From contig CAKZJM010000426.1 in NCBI GenBank assembly GCA_936943315.1, positions 1-24,749 on the forward strand: DNA of 24,749 bases, written 5' to 3'. Origin of the DNA: an uncultured Methylophilus sp. (GTDB lineage: Bacteria; Pseudomonadota; Gammaproteobacteria; Burkholderiales; Methylophilaceae). Positions 15,534 through 23,390 of the stretch are shown in pieces. The position numbers and the translations under genes are program-made. Each line of letters opens with the position of its first letter. Position 1 is the stretch's first letter. The notes beneath the pieces are model-generated. The model had not been told where the DNA came from. It saw only the letters and a list, made by a program, of their open reading frames with translations, and did no database searches.

Positions 15534-17213
15534 TCAATGATGCTGCAACAGCCGGAATGATTCCTTATTCTGGCGGGTTTGCTCACCTTCCCAAATCACC
15601 TGCCAGCCTTCACCGGGTAGCGCATGGCGTTTACCAGGCTGATCTTCAATCAGATATAACTGACATTGCGTTGCTTTGCTGGGCTCGTGGTATGTGAGCT
15701 GTATGCCTGCATGGTAATGCAGCAAGTCTGCCTGGGAGGTGCCAATGTTTTGTGCGTGAATACAGTTGTAATGCGCAGGCAAATGTTTGCGCAAATCCTC
15801 AAATAAAGGCTGATAAGTCCTCGCAGCCTCTATCATGGGCAACCATAAACTCATAAACACCGTCCAGGCGCAGGTCATGCCTATGGCCCAATTGGTCGCG
15901 CTGGAGCGGTTAGAGTGTTTGGCGCGTAACACAATCGAAAGCCAGATGAGCGTGACGGCCACGGCAATCGCACCATAGAGCACACTGAAGTGTATGGTTT
16001 CGAGACCAGACAGATAGCTGAGCCGTTGATACAGTTTGACTGGTGTGCCGTTGAGCATCGCCCACCAGCCTAGCCAGGCAATCGCAATCAGAATGCCAAA
16101 CAGAATCAGGCCAAACCAGTTCAAGGCCCCGGCGGCACCGCGTTTAAGTGTTTCAATGCTGCCTGCGGCCAACACGGTCAACGGGACCAGCAACGGCAGC
16201 GCGCTGACTTCACTGCGGTCACTCAAAAAGCCGATCAGCATAAAAGCAACACTAAAGAAAATCAGGCCCAACTGAAAGCGGTACGTGGTCAGCACAGATT
16301 GCCTGAAGCGCCAGACGCCCCACATGGCGAAGGGCAATGCTGGCCACGCATACCAAGCCAGTGTTCTCAAAAAATAACCATGGTTGCTTGGCCACTGAAC
16401 CTGCCATTGCGCATGCCACCAGGCTTGCCAAAGACCGGGTGCCCATTGCTGGCAAAGCCAGCACCATAAGTAGATGCCGGGCAGGGCAAGCAAAGTGCCA
16501 GCAATCATGGCGCGCCAGATGGCTCGCTGTCGGCGGATAGAGGGCAGCAATAACAGGCAAATGACCGATAACACAATGGTCAGCGCCGGAACGACCCCGC
16601 CAGACAAAAACGCGACCAACAAGCCTGCGCACAATAACCCCATGGCCCGCACCGGTTTGCGCATGGCCAGGGCCAAGGCGTAAAACGCCATGGTCACACC
16701 ACTTAATGCAGCGACAGCGGGCATCATGGTGTGCGCGCTCACCACCAGGCCCAGGCAGCCGATAAAAATAAAATTGGTTTGCCGGCCCACACCTAGATTC
16801 CATAACTCGCGGCCGCTGAGCCCGGTCATGATCAGCGTCAGCAGCATCCACACGCCCACACTCAGGCGTGCAGCATCATGGGTTGGGAGCAAGGGTGACA
16901 GCAAATGGGCAAACCCAGTGGCGGCCCAATAAAATAAGGGCGGTGTTTCCATGAGCGGATGCCCGGCAGAGGCAGGTGCGATCCAGTAGCCTTGTGTCCA
17001 GCTGCTCGCAGACAGGAAAGGGTGGTCGATCAGGTGTTGGATGATACTGGCAGACTCTGACTCAAAAGGTTTCCATGGAGAGTGGCCGACCAGGCCTACA
17101 CAGAGCCAGATGGCGCATAGCAGAATGAGCAAGTGTGTTTTGGCGCGTTCACCCACCTTGGCGCGGGGGGTGGCCATGTTTTCTTGCCAGTCGTGATCAA
17201 TAAAAAACTGCAT
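15534..17213 (-). CDS. ArnT-like membrane glycosyltransferase (GT-C fold)
   Basis: A 559-residue, very hydrophobic inner-membrane protein with about a dozen predicted membrane helices and a C-terminal soluble part of about 100 residues. The first outside loop carries PWKPFESES (46-54) and GHPLMETPPLFYW, which match the two conserved loops of the ArnT/PMT family (usually PDE- and EKPPLYYW-like). Such enzymes move a sugar from a polyprenyl phosphate to lipid A, a protein or another acceptor on the periplasmic side. Here the usual Asp of the first motif is Phe followed by Glu, and the Lys of the second is Thr. Donor and acceptor cannot be inferred, and no sugar-nucleotide or lipid A genes are nearby. 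The ATG at 17213 and one 12 codons further in are both possible starts. Confidence 0.8.
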   Translation of the reverse strand: MQFFIDHDWQENMATPRAKVGERAKTHLLILLCAIWLCVGLVGHSPWKPFESESASIIQHLIDHPFLSASSWTQGYWIAPASAGHPLMETPPLFYWAATGFAHLLSPLLPTHDAARLSVGVWMLLTLIMTGLSGRELWNLGVGRQTNFIFIGCLGLVVSAHTMMPAVAALSGVTMAFYALALAMRKPVRAMGLLCAGLLVAFLSGGVVPALTIVLSVICLLLLPSIRRQRAIWRAMIAGTLLALPGIYLWCWLCQQWAPGLWQAWWHAQWQVQWPSNHGYFLRTLAWYAWPALPFAMWGVWRFRQSVLTTYRFQLGLIFFSVAFMLIGFLSDRSEVSALPLLVPLTVLAAGSIETLKRGAAGALNWFGLILFGILIAIAWLGWWAMLNGTPVKLYQRLSYLSGLETIHFSVLYGAIAVAVTLIWLSIVLRAKHSNRSSATNWAIGMTCAWTVFMSLWLPMIEAARTYQPLFEDLRKHLPAHYNCIHAQNIGTSQADLLHYHAGIQLTYHEPSKATQCQLYLIEDQPGKRHALPGEGWQVIWEGEQTRQNKESFRLLQHH

Positions 17214-17298
17214 GTTTGAGGTCTAGTCGCTGAGTATAGCGCGTGATTAGGTGAGATATATTAGCGTAAACATGATGCGCTAACAGCGTTAAATGCCC

Positions 17299-17333
17299 TA
17301 GATAAAAAGAAAAAAGGCAGCCATGCTGCCTTT
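17299..17333 (-). terminator. Intrinsic terminator of rpmE (trxA-rho-rpmE run)
   Basis: On the - strand a perfect 9-base-pair stem (AAAGGCAGC, loop ATG, GCTGCCTTT; 17333-17313) is followed by a T-rich tract (TTTCTTTTTATC). It lies 20 bases after the rpmE stop. Confidence 0.85.
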
Positions 17334-17353
17334 CTGTGCTCACTGCGCCGAAA

Positions 17354-17554
17354 TTACATGCCGTATTTTTGGCGGAATTTCTCAACGCGACCAGCAGTAT
17401 CGACGATCTTTTGTTTGCCGGTGTAGAACGGGTGGCACTGTGAACATACTTCAATGTTCAGGTCTTTACCGTTTGTAGAGCGGGTTTTGAATTTGTTGCC
17501 ACAGCTACATGTGACGTTGATTTCCGGGTAATTTGGGTGAATATCAGCTTTCAT
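17354..17554 (-). CDS. rpmE: 50S ribosomal protein L31 (zinc-binding form)
   Basis: A 66-residue ribosomal protein of the large subunit, at the bridge to the small subunit. It begins MKADIHPNYPEI as L31 does and keeps all four zinc ligands, Cys16, Cys18, Cys37 and Cys40, so it is the C+ type. Such proteins are usually replaced by a Cys-less paralogue under zinc limitation; no such paralogue is in the window. GAGAGAAAG precedes the ATG. The gene lies about 100 bases after rho on the same strand and ends at a strong terminator. Confidence 0.96.
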   Translation of the reverse strand: MKADIHPNYPEINVTCSCGNKFKTRSTNGKDLNIEVCSQCHPFYTGKQKIVDTAGRVEKFRQKYGM

Positions 17555-17657
17555 GCTTTCTCTCTAATCTTAAGCAGTTGCAGTAAACGCGCGATTATCT
17601 ATGATTTCGATAGATTTATCAATAGCCAAACGATAAATAATTGTTTCAGCCGGTGGG

Positions 17658-18917
17658 TTAGCCCCTACGCATGCTGTCAAAGAAATCGTTGTTGCTCTTG
17701 GTGCCTTTGATCTTGTCGAGCAGGAATTCCATCGCTTCGAGGTCATCCATTGGGTACAGCAATTTGCGCAGAACCCAGATTTTTTGCAGCACATCTTTAT
17801 CCAGCAGCAACTCTTCGCGACGGGTGCCCGACTTGTTGACGTTGATGGCTGGGTAGATACGTTTTTCGGCCATGCGTCTATCCAGGTGGATTTCCATGTT
17901 GCCGGTACCCTTAAATTCTTCGTAGATCACGTCGTCCATCCGTGAACCAGTGTCGACCAGTGCAGTGGCGATAATGGTCAATGAACCACCTTCTTCCACG
18001 TTACGGGCAGCACCGAAGAACCGTTTTGGTTTTTGCAGGGCGTTGGCATCTACACCACCCGTCAATACCTTGCCGGAGGAAGGGATGACCGTGTTGTAGG
18101 CGCGGGCCAAACGCGTGATGGAGTCAAGCAGGATGACCACATCTTTTTTGTGCTCGACCAGGCGTTTGGCTTTTTCCAGCACCATTTCAGCCACTTGTAC
18201 GTGACGCGTGGCCGGTTCGTCAAACGTAGAGGCCACCACTTCACCGCGTACGGAACGTGTCATTTCTGTCACTTCTTCTGGGCGTTCGTCAATCAGTAAT
18301 ACAATCATGACGCAGTCGGGGTGGTTAGCGGTAATGGCATGCGCAATATTTTGCAGCATGACGGTTTTACCGCTTTTGGGGCTGGCAACCAGCAAAGCAC
18401 GCTGACCTCTACCAATCGGCGCAATCATATCAATCACCCGACTGGTGATGTTTTCTTCGCCACGGATGTCACGTTCCAGAGTCAGAGGTATCGTTGGGAA
18501 CAGTGGTGTCAGGTTTTCAAACAGGATCTTGTGCTTGGTGTTTTCTGGCGCTTCGCCGTTGACGCTGTCCACTTTGACCAATGCAAAATAGCGCTCACCA
18601 TCTTTAGGGGTGCGGATTTCGCCTTGAATGCTATCCCCTGTATGCAGGTTGAAGCGGCGAATCTGCGAAGGCGACACGTAAATGTCGTCCGGGCCCGCCA
18701 GGTAAGAAGTGTCCGGGGAACGCAGGAAGCCGAATCCGTCAGGTAGCACCTCCAGCGTGCCGTCACCAAAAATGCTGTCGCCTTTTTTTGCCTTGTTTTT
18801 AAGGATCGCAAAAATAAGATCCTGCTTGCGCATGCGGCTGGCATTTTCAATGTCATTGGCAATCGCCATTTCGACCAGTTCGGTCACGGGGAGATGTTTG
18901 AGGTCGGATAAGTGCAT
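17658..18917 (-). CDS. rho: Transcription termination factor Rho
   Basis: The hexameric RNA-dependent ATPase that ends transcription of untranslated RNA. From the ATG at 18917 it is 419 residues long, the same as E. coli Rho, and starts MHLSDLKHLPVTELVEMA. RNA-binding segments (GDGTLEVLPDGFGFLRS, YVSPSQIRRFNLHTGD), the Walker A loop SPKSGKT and the Q/R-loop region (KVLTGGVDANALQKPKRFFG) are all present. A frame open to 18992 would add 25 residues, but that stretch contains the trxA terminator hairpin and does not resemble Rho, so I reject it. No clear promoter lies between that hairpin and the ATG, so expression may depend on read-through from trxA. Confidence 0.97.
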   Translation of the reverse strand: MHLSDLKHLPVTELVEMAIANDIENASRMRKQDLIFAILKNKAKKGDSIFGDGTLEVLPDGFGFLRSPDTSYLAGPDDIYVSPSQIRRFNLHTGDSIQGEIRTPKDGERYFALVKVDSVNGEAPENTKHKILFENLTPLFPTIPLTLERDIRGEENITSRVIDMIAPIGRGQRALLVASPKSGKTVMLQNIAHAITANHPDCVMIVLLIDERPEEVTEMTRSVRGEVVASTFDEPATRHVQVAEMVLEKAKRLVEHKKDVVILLDSITRLARAYNTVIPSSGKVLTGGVDANALQKPKRFFGAARNVEEGGSLTIIATALVDTGSRMDDVIYEEFKGTGNMEIHLDRRMAEKRIYPAINVNKSGTRREELLLDKDVLQKIWVLRKLLYPMDDLEAMEFLLDKIKGTKSNNDFFDSMRRG

Positions 18918-18960
18918 GAGTAACTCGCTAGACTGAGAAACGTCGGAGAGATTGAAAAGA

Positions 18961-18989
18961 AAACCCGGTTTCGCAGACTGGAAACCGGG
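18961..18989 (-). terminator. Intrinsic terminator between trxA and rho
   Basis: On the - strand a perfect 9-base-pair stem (CCCGGTTTC, 8-base loop, GAAACCGGG; 18989-18964) is followed by TTTTCTTTTC. It starts 9 bases after the trxA stop and ends about 45 bases before the rho start, so it could attenuate rho. Confidence 0.8.
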
Positions 18990-18997
18990 CAAGAGAA

Positions 18998-19324
18998 TTA
19001 AATGTTGCTATCGATAAACGCGCTGAGTTGAGACTTGGACAATGCGCCTACTTTGGTGGCTTCAACATTGCCGTTTTTAAACAACATCAGGGTTGGAATA
19101 CCGCGAATACCATATTTAGGTGGCGTATTCTGGTTGTCATCAATATTCAATTTGGCTACTTTCAAGCGGCCAGCGTATTCTTTGCTGATGTCGTCCAGGA
19201 TAGGCGCAATCATTTTACAAGGTCCGCACCATTCAGCCCAGTAATCAACCAGTACCGGAATCGTGGATTGCAATACTTCTTGTTCAAAGCTGGCATCGCT
19301 TAAATGGGTAATGTTGTCGCTCAT
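18998..19324 (-). CDS. trxA: Thioredoxin 1
   Basis: A 108-residue cytoplasmic thiol reductant with the active site WAEWCGPCKMIAP (Cys33, Cys36) and the later cis-Pro segment GIRGIPTLMLFKNG. Length and sequence are those of classical TrxA. It reduces ribonucleotide reductase, methionine sulfoxide reductases and peroxiredoxins, possibly including the Bcp-type enzyme in this window. GAGG precedes the ATG. It heads the trxA-rho-rpmE run and diverges from a periplasmic TlpA-type gene. The intergenic space (about 225 bases) holds a likely promoter for trxA and otherwise nothing I can name. Confidence 0.97.
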   Translation of the reverse strand: MSDNITHLSDASFEQEVLQSTIPVLVDYWAEWCGPCKMIAPILDDISKEYAGRLKVAKLNIDDNQNTPPKYGIRGIPTLMLFKNGNVEATKVGALSKSQLSAFIDSNI

Positions 19325-19459
19325 TATTGCCTCGTAAGAATGGTGAAGGTTTAGATCAAATGTAGACTGGATTTAAACAGAAAAATTCTGAGTGTGTGGC
19401 TAATATTTGTTTGAATTAGTAATTTGCTGAAAGTGCAATTACCAAACGAGATCACAGTT

Positions 19460-19489
19460 AGTATAGCAACAGTTTTCAAGCATAATCAA
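19460..19489 (-). promoter_or_regulatory. Putative promoter of trxA
   Basis: On the - strand: TTGATT (19489-19484), an 18-base spacer and TATACT (19465-19460). It would leave a leader of about 130 bases before trxA, long for a simple gene. Pattern match only. Confidence 0.4.
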
Positions 19490-19549
19490 GTTATTTCCGT
19501 CTACCCTATTCAGTATGGGGAGTGTGATGGCTAAAAACAAGGGGGTCTC

Positions 19550-20041
19550 GTGTCTATTCGGCGGTTAAAAGTGTTGTTGCTTCTTAGCGTGGGCATGTGG
19601 CTCGCCAGTGCCTGCTGGGCGGCGGCGCCTGCTGCCAATTGGGTGTTGCGTGACATGGCTGGTCATGTGCATCAACTGTCAAGCTATCGGGGGCAATGGG
19701 TGGTGGTGAACTATTGGGCGCCGTGGTGCCCGCCCTGCCTCGAAGAGATGCCTGAACTGGTGACTTTTTACGATGCCTATGCCAAAAAACAGGTCATGGT
19801 GTTAGGTGTGGCGGTGCAGTACGAGAGCGAGCAATCTGTGAAAAACTTCGTCGAAGATATGCTGGTGTCCTATCCAATTGTGTTGGGTGAGGCGCAAGGA
19901 AAACCTATTGCGAGGCCAGAGGTGTTGCCTACCACCTACATCTATGCACCTGACGGCACACTATATAAAGTAAAACGCGGCACCTTAAGCAAGCAGTGGT
20001 TAGAAACCCTGCTCAAGGAAGCCGCGCCTGCACTTAAGTGA
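19550..20041 (+). CDS. Periplasmic TlpA/ResA-type thiol-disulfide oxidoreductase
   Basis: A 163-residue exported protein. The N-terminus is a signal peptide (basic RRLK, then a hydrophobic run) with probable cleavage in SACWAAA, around residues 21-26; it is not a clear lipobox. The thioredoxin fold has WAPWCPPC (Cys60, Cys63), the CPPC type typical of TlpA and ResA, and a cis-Pro segment VLPTTYI near residue 127. Such proteins keep thiols reduced in the periplasm, for example in cytochrome c maturation or copper delivery. The start is a GTG with AAGGGGG four bases upstream. No cytochrome maturation or dsbD gene is beside it, so its client is unknown. Confidence 0.88.
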   Translation: MSIRRLKVLLLLSVGMWLASACWAAAPAANWVLRDMAGHVHQLSSYRGQWVVVNYWAPWCPPCLEEMPELVTFYDAYAKKQVMVLGVAVQYESEQSVKNFVEDMLVSYPIVLGEAQGKPIARPEVLPTTYIYAPDGTLYKVKRGTLSKQWLETLLKEAAPALK

Positions 20042-20053
20042 TCAGTGCACTGA
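20042..20053. repeat. 12-base perfect palindrome between convergent genes
   Basis: TCAGTGCACTGA is a perfect palindrome directly after the tlpA-like stop and 7 bases before the end of the DUF3579 gene. No T run follows, so it does not look like an intrinsic terminator. It may be chance. Confidence 0.3.
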
Positions 20054-20060
20054 AGGAACA

Positions 20061-20348
20061 CTAAATGGTGACCGCTTCTCCAGCCGGGTTGATCACGCTC
20101 AATTGATTCTCCTTGGCAAACTGGATCAGTTGCTCAAAGCCTGCCGGGTTAACGTCTTTCAATTTCATGTCCACAGACAGGCTGCGCACGTTATTGACCA
20201 GCTTGGGCTTGAGATAAGGCGAATAGCGTAATTTCTTGTCATCGCCAAAGGTGGCGTAAGTGCTGCACATACGATCCACCCAGTCGCTAGGGCGAAAAGG
20301 CTTACCAGCCAATGTGATGCCCTGGATGATAATTTCCTGGTTTTCCAT
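20061..20348 (-). CDS. DUF3579 family protein
   Basis: A 95-residue, probably cytoplasmic protein of unknown function. The segments IIIQGITLAGKPFRPSDWVD and SPYLKPKLVNNVRSLSVD match DUF3579, a family I associate with betaproteobacteria. It has one Cys and no membrane helix or signal peptide. AAGGA precedes the ATG. It lies 30 bases after dolP on the same strand and is probably the last gene of a yraN-dolP-DUF3579 operon, which gives no firm hint of its job. Confidence 0.8.
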   Translation of the reverse strand: MENQEIIIQGITLAGKPFRPSDWVDRMCSTYATFGDDKKLRYSPYLKPKLVNNVRSLSVDMKLKDVNPAGFEQLIQFAKENQLSVINPAGEAVTI

Positions 20349-20378
20349 TCAGATTCCTTGAGAATGTAGTTAATTAAA

Positions 20379-20948
20379 TTAATTGGTATATTCAAATACT
20401 TTGACCACTTTAGTCACGCCTTCCGTGGTTCTGGCGATTTCAACGGCGTCTTCACCTTCTTTTTCATTGACGATGCCCATCAGGTAAACCACGCTACCCT
20501 CGGTGACCACTTTTACCACGTTGGCCGGGAACAGGTTTTCGCTGACAAAACGTGCCTTCACCTTGGTAGTGAGGAAGGTGTCGTTGCTGCGGTCACCAAT
20601 GGAAGAAGCGGGGCCCACGGTCAGGCCGTTGTGGATATTGCGCACATTAGACACTTCACGTGTCAGGGTTTCTGCCTGCGCCAGTTGGCCGTCGTTCGGG
20701 ACTTCACCAGTCAGTAACACAATGCGGTTATAGCTGGTCACATTGATATGAGAGGCTTTGTCCATATATTGCGACAGGCGTTTCAAGGTTTTGAGTTCAA
20801 TGTTTTCATCTTCCACATAAATGCCTGACGTACGGCGGTCTGCGGCCATCGCGCCACCCGCTGCTGCCGGAAAGCAGCCAGTCAATTGCGTGCTTAGCAA
20901 CAACAAGGCAATGGCGGACATGCGTGTGGCGATTTTTTTTTGAGTCAT
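20379..20948 (-). CDS. dolP: Outer-membrane BON-domain lipoprotein DolP (YraP)
   Basis: A 189-residue lipoprotein with a lipobox LTGC; the lipidated residue is Cys25 and the next is Phe, so sorting to the outer membrane is expected. Two BON domains follow: about residues 48-112 (HINVTSYNRIVLLTGEVPND and on) and about 118-187 (TTKVKARFVSENLFPANVVK and on). In E. coli, DolP binds anionic phospholipids, supports outer-membrane integrity and helps the BAM complex. AAGGAAG precedes the ATG. The order yraN then dolP, diverging from rsmI, is the same as in enterobacteria, but diaA, normally between yraN and dolP, is missing. Confidence 0.9.
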   Translation of the reverse strand: MTQKKIATRMSAIALLLLSTQLTGCFPAAAGGAMAADRRTSGIYVEDENIELKTLKRLSQYMDKASHINVTSYNRIVLLTGEVPNDGQLAQAETLTREVSNVRNIHNGLTVGPASSIGDRSNDTFLTTKVKARFVSENLFPANVVKVVTEGSVVYLMGIVNEKEGEDAVEIARTTEGVTKVVKVFEYTN

Positions 20949-21025
20949 GAAGCTTCCTTGATCTACGAGAAAAAACTGAAAGATGTTAGATGTGACAGCA
21001 GGTGATAAATAAAATTCTACGCTTT

Positions 21026-21382
21026 TTATGTGTCGATTGCATTACGAATCCAGTTTGGTGACTGGTATTCATTGTGATCAAACAGGATGGCATCAAAGCG
21101 GCAAGGCGTGTTCAAGTCGTGGCTTTGCAAATAAAACTGCGCTACGCGGATCAGCTTTTGCTGTTTGCGCAGGTCTATGCTGTCAGCCGCGCTGGTGAAG
21201 CCGCGGTTGCTGCGTAGGCGGACTTCAATAAAAACCAGTGTCTTGCCTTCACGCATGATCAGGTCGATTTCGCCGTAGCGGCAGCTGTAGTTTTGCGCGA
21301 GTAAAGACAAGCCTTGCTGCTGCAAAAAGAGCGCCGCTGCTTTTTCAGCAGCCAGCCCCTGATTATTCTGGTTAAGTTTCAT
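21026..21382 (-). CDS. YraN family protein (UPF0102, nuclease-like fold)
   Basis: A 118-residue cytoplasmic protein of unclear function. The segment YGEIDLIMREGKTLVFIEVRLR carries the Asp and Glu-Val-Arg residues typical of a PD-(D/E)xK-type nuclease core, which is why the family is thought to be an endonuclease. The preceding EKAAALFLQQQGL is also characteristic. It diverges from rsmI with about 80 bases between and leads into dolP. No good ribosome binding site precedes the ATG. Confidence 0.9.
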   Translation of the reverse strand: MKLNQNNQGLAAEKAAALFLQQQGLSLLAQNYSCRYGEIDLIMREGKTLVFIEVRLRSNRGFTSAADSIDLRKQQKLIRVAQFYLQSHDLNTPCRFDAILFDHNEYQSPNWIRNAIDT

Positions 21383-21464
21383 ACTGTGGCGATTTGATGG
21401 TGTGGCGCTGCCGCCCTTATTTTTAACACTTAGCGAAACCCCTGCGATGCCTTAAAATAATGAG

Positions 21465-22319
21465 ATGAATGAAACAGGCATATTATATGTAGTGGCCACC
21501 CCTATCGGCAATCTGGGTGACATCACCCAGCGTGCGCTGGCGACTTTGCAAGCGGTTGATGCGATTGCGGCTGAAGATACGCGCCATAGCGTGGGGTTGT
21601 TGCGGCATTTTGGCATTAGCAAACCTTTGCTGGCGGTGCATGAGCACAATGAGCAGCAATCTGCGCAAGGGCTGATCAAGCGCTTGCTGGCGGGTGAGTC
21701 GATTGCGCTGGTGACGGATGCAGGGACGCCCGCAGTCAGTGACCCGGGCGCGGTGGTTGTTCAGGCGGTGCGGGAGGCGGGGATTAAGGTGGTGCCTGTG
21801 CCTGGCGCCAGTGCCGTCATCACGGCCTTGTCGGCGGCGGGCATCACCCAGCCCGGGTTTTATTTTGAAGGCTTTTTACCGGCCAGTGGCTCGCAACGCC
21901 GCAAGCGCTTGCAGGCGCTTAAAGCCATTCCGGCCACCCTGGTGTTTTATGAAGCCCCGCATCGCATTGTGGAGTGTGTGCAGGACCTGCATGACGAGTT
22001 GGGCGGTGCGCGGTCAGTGACGCTGGCCCGCGAGCTCACCAAAACCTTTGAAACCATACACACCTGCCTATTGACAGAGGCGGTAGACTGGTTAAAAGCG
22101 GACCCGAATCAGCAACGTGGCGAATTTGTGGTGCTGATTCATCCGGATACGACGGAAAAAACCGAAGGGCTGGATGACGAGACGCTGAGGGTCTTGCAGC
22201 GCTTGCTGCAAGAGCTGCCGCTCAAGCAGGCGGTGGCGCTGGCCACAGATATTACCGGCCACAAGAAAAATGAATTATATGAAACAGCGCTTGCACTCAA
22301 GGCTGAAAACTCACATTAA
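21465..22319 (+). CDS. rsmI: 16S rRNA (cytidine(1402)-2'-O)-methyltransferase RsmI
   Basis: A 284-residue cytoplasmic SAM-dependent enzyme that methylates the ribose of C1402 in the decoding centre of 16S rRNA. The tetrapyrrole-methylase fold is seen in VVATPIGNLGDITQRAL, AAEDTRHSVGLL, VTDAGTPAVSDPG and PVPGASAVITALSAAG, and YEAPHRIVE follows. The length is normal. No clear ribosome binding site is present; a -10-like TAAAAT (21453-21458) lies so close to the ATG that a leaderless transcript is conceivable, but I found no good -35. pyrC follows after 12 bases. Confidence 0.96.
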   Translation: MNETGILYVVATPIGNLGDITQRALATLQAVDAIAAEDTRHSVGLLRHFGISKPLLAVHEHNEQQSAQGLIKRLLAGESIALVTDAGTPAVSDPGAVVVQAVREAGIKVVPVPGASAVITALSAAGITQPGFYFEGFLPASGSQRRKRLQALKAIPATLVFYEAPHRIVECVQDLHDELGGARSVTLARELTKTFETIHTCLLTEAVDWLKADPNQQRGEFVVLIHPDTTEKTEGLDDETLRVLQRLLQELPLKQAVALATDITGHKKNELYETALALKAENSH

Positions 22320-22331
22320 AGGTAGCGATGA

Positions 22332-23366
22332 ATGACCACTGAATTACACTTGATCCGCCCCGATGACTGGCATTTGCACCTGCGCGATGGTGACGGCTTG
22401 AAAGCGGTGTTGCCGGATACGGCCAAGCAGTTTGCGCGTGCCATTGTCATGCCGAATTTGCGTCCACCCGTCACCACGGCCGAAGCCGCACTGGCTTACT
22501 ATCAACGCATCAAGCAGGCCTTGCCTGCCGGGCAGGTATTTGAGCCGTTGATGACCTTGTACCTCACGGACAACACGCCGGCACAAGAGATTGCGGCGGC
22601 CCGCCAGAGTGGCGTTGTGCATGCTGTCAAACTGTATCCGGCCGGGGCTACGACCAATAGTGATTCTGGCGTCACCAGTTTGCATAAATGTGCGGCTGCG
22701 TTGGCTGAGATGGAGAAACAAGGCTTGCCTTTGCTGATTCATGGCGAAGTCACCGATGGCGATGTTGATGTGTTTGACCGTGAAAAAGTATTTATCGAGC
22801 GCCATTTACAGCCGCTGTTAAAAGACTTTCCTGGGCTGAAGGTGGTGTTTGAACACATTACTACCCAGGATGCGGCCGAGTTTGTGGCGGCCGGACCGGC
22901 AACGCTGGCGGCAACCATTACCGCACATCATTTGCTCATGAACCGCAACGCCATGTTTACAGGTGGCATCCGGCCGCACCACTATTGTCTGCCGGTGCTC
23001 AAGCGCGAAACCCACAGGCAGGCGCTGGTGAAGGCGGCCATTTCAGATTCTGGTAAATTCTTCCTTGGCACCGACAGCGCGCCGCATCCCAAGTCGGCCA
23101 AGGAAGCCAGTTGTGGTTGTGCGGGCATGTATACCGCGCATGCAGCCATTGAGTTATATGCCGAAGTCTTTGAAGAAGCGGGCGCGCTGGACAAACTGGA
23201 AAACTTTGCCAGCGTCTATGGGCCGGATTTTTACGGCCTACCACGTAATACTGATACCATTACTTTGCGTAAAGAAACCTGGCAAGTCCCGGAGAGTATT
23301 CCATTCGCCGGGGATGAATTGGTGCCATTACGCGCCGGACAAACGATTGCATGGAAGTTGGTATAA
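22332..23366 (+). CDS. pyrC: Dihydroorotase, class II
   Basis: A 344-residue zinc enzyme that closes carbamoyl-aspartate to dihydroorotate in pyrimidine synthesis. Metal ligands are visible: His14 and His16 in WHLHLRDG, the carbamylated Lys100 in AVKLYPAG, and later His residues in LIHGEVTD and FEHITTQDA. The catalytic Asp lies in GTDSAPHP. Length and sequence match E. coli PyrC rather than the longer class I enzymes. It is probably cotranscribed with rsmI (12-base gap) and followed after 24 bases by a gene for a secreted EF-hand/BON protein. Confidence 0.96.
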   Translation: MTTELHLIRPDDWHLHLRDGDGLKAVLPDTAKQFARAIVMPNLRPPVTTAEAALAYYQRIKQALPAGQVFEPLMTLYLTDNTPAQEIAAARQSGVVHAVKLYPAGATTNSDSGVTSLHKCAAALAEMEKQGLPLLIHGEVTDGDVDVFDREKVFIERHLQPLLKDFPGLKVVFEHITTQDAAEFVAAGPATLAATITAHHLLMNRNAMFTGGIRPHHYCLPVLKRETHRQALVKAAISDSGKFFLGTDSAPHPKSAKEASCGCAGMYTAHAAIELYAEVFEEAGALDKLENFASVYGPDFYGLPRNTDTITLRKETWQVPESIPFAGDELVPLRAGQTIAWKLV

Positions 23367-23390
23367 CACTTTAACATTGGAGAATCAGCG

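Noticed and set aside
16252..16851. A 199-residue open frame inside the glycosyltransferase on the same strand
   Set aside because: It is out of frame with a clearly conserved membrane protein and has Cys/Arg/His-rich, non-protein-like composition.
17590..17650. AT-rich inverted repeats between rho and rpmE, considered as a terminator or leader structure for ribosomal autoregulation
   Set aside because: Stems are only six A/T-rich pairs with no T tract; no support beyond composition.
18918..18992. An N-terminal extension of Rho by 25 residues
   Set aside because: The bases encode the trxA terminator hairpin and T tract, and the ATG at 18917 gives the normal 419-residue length.
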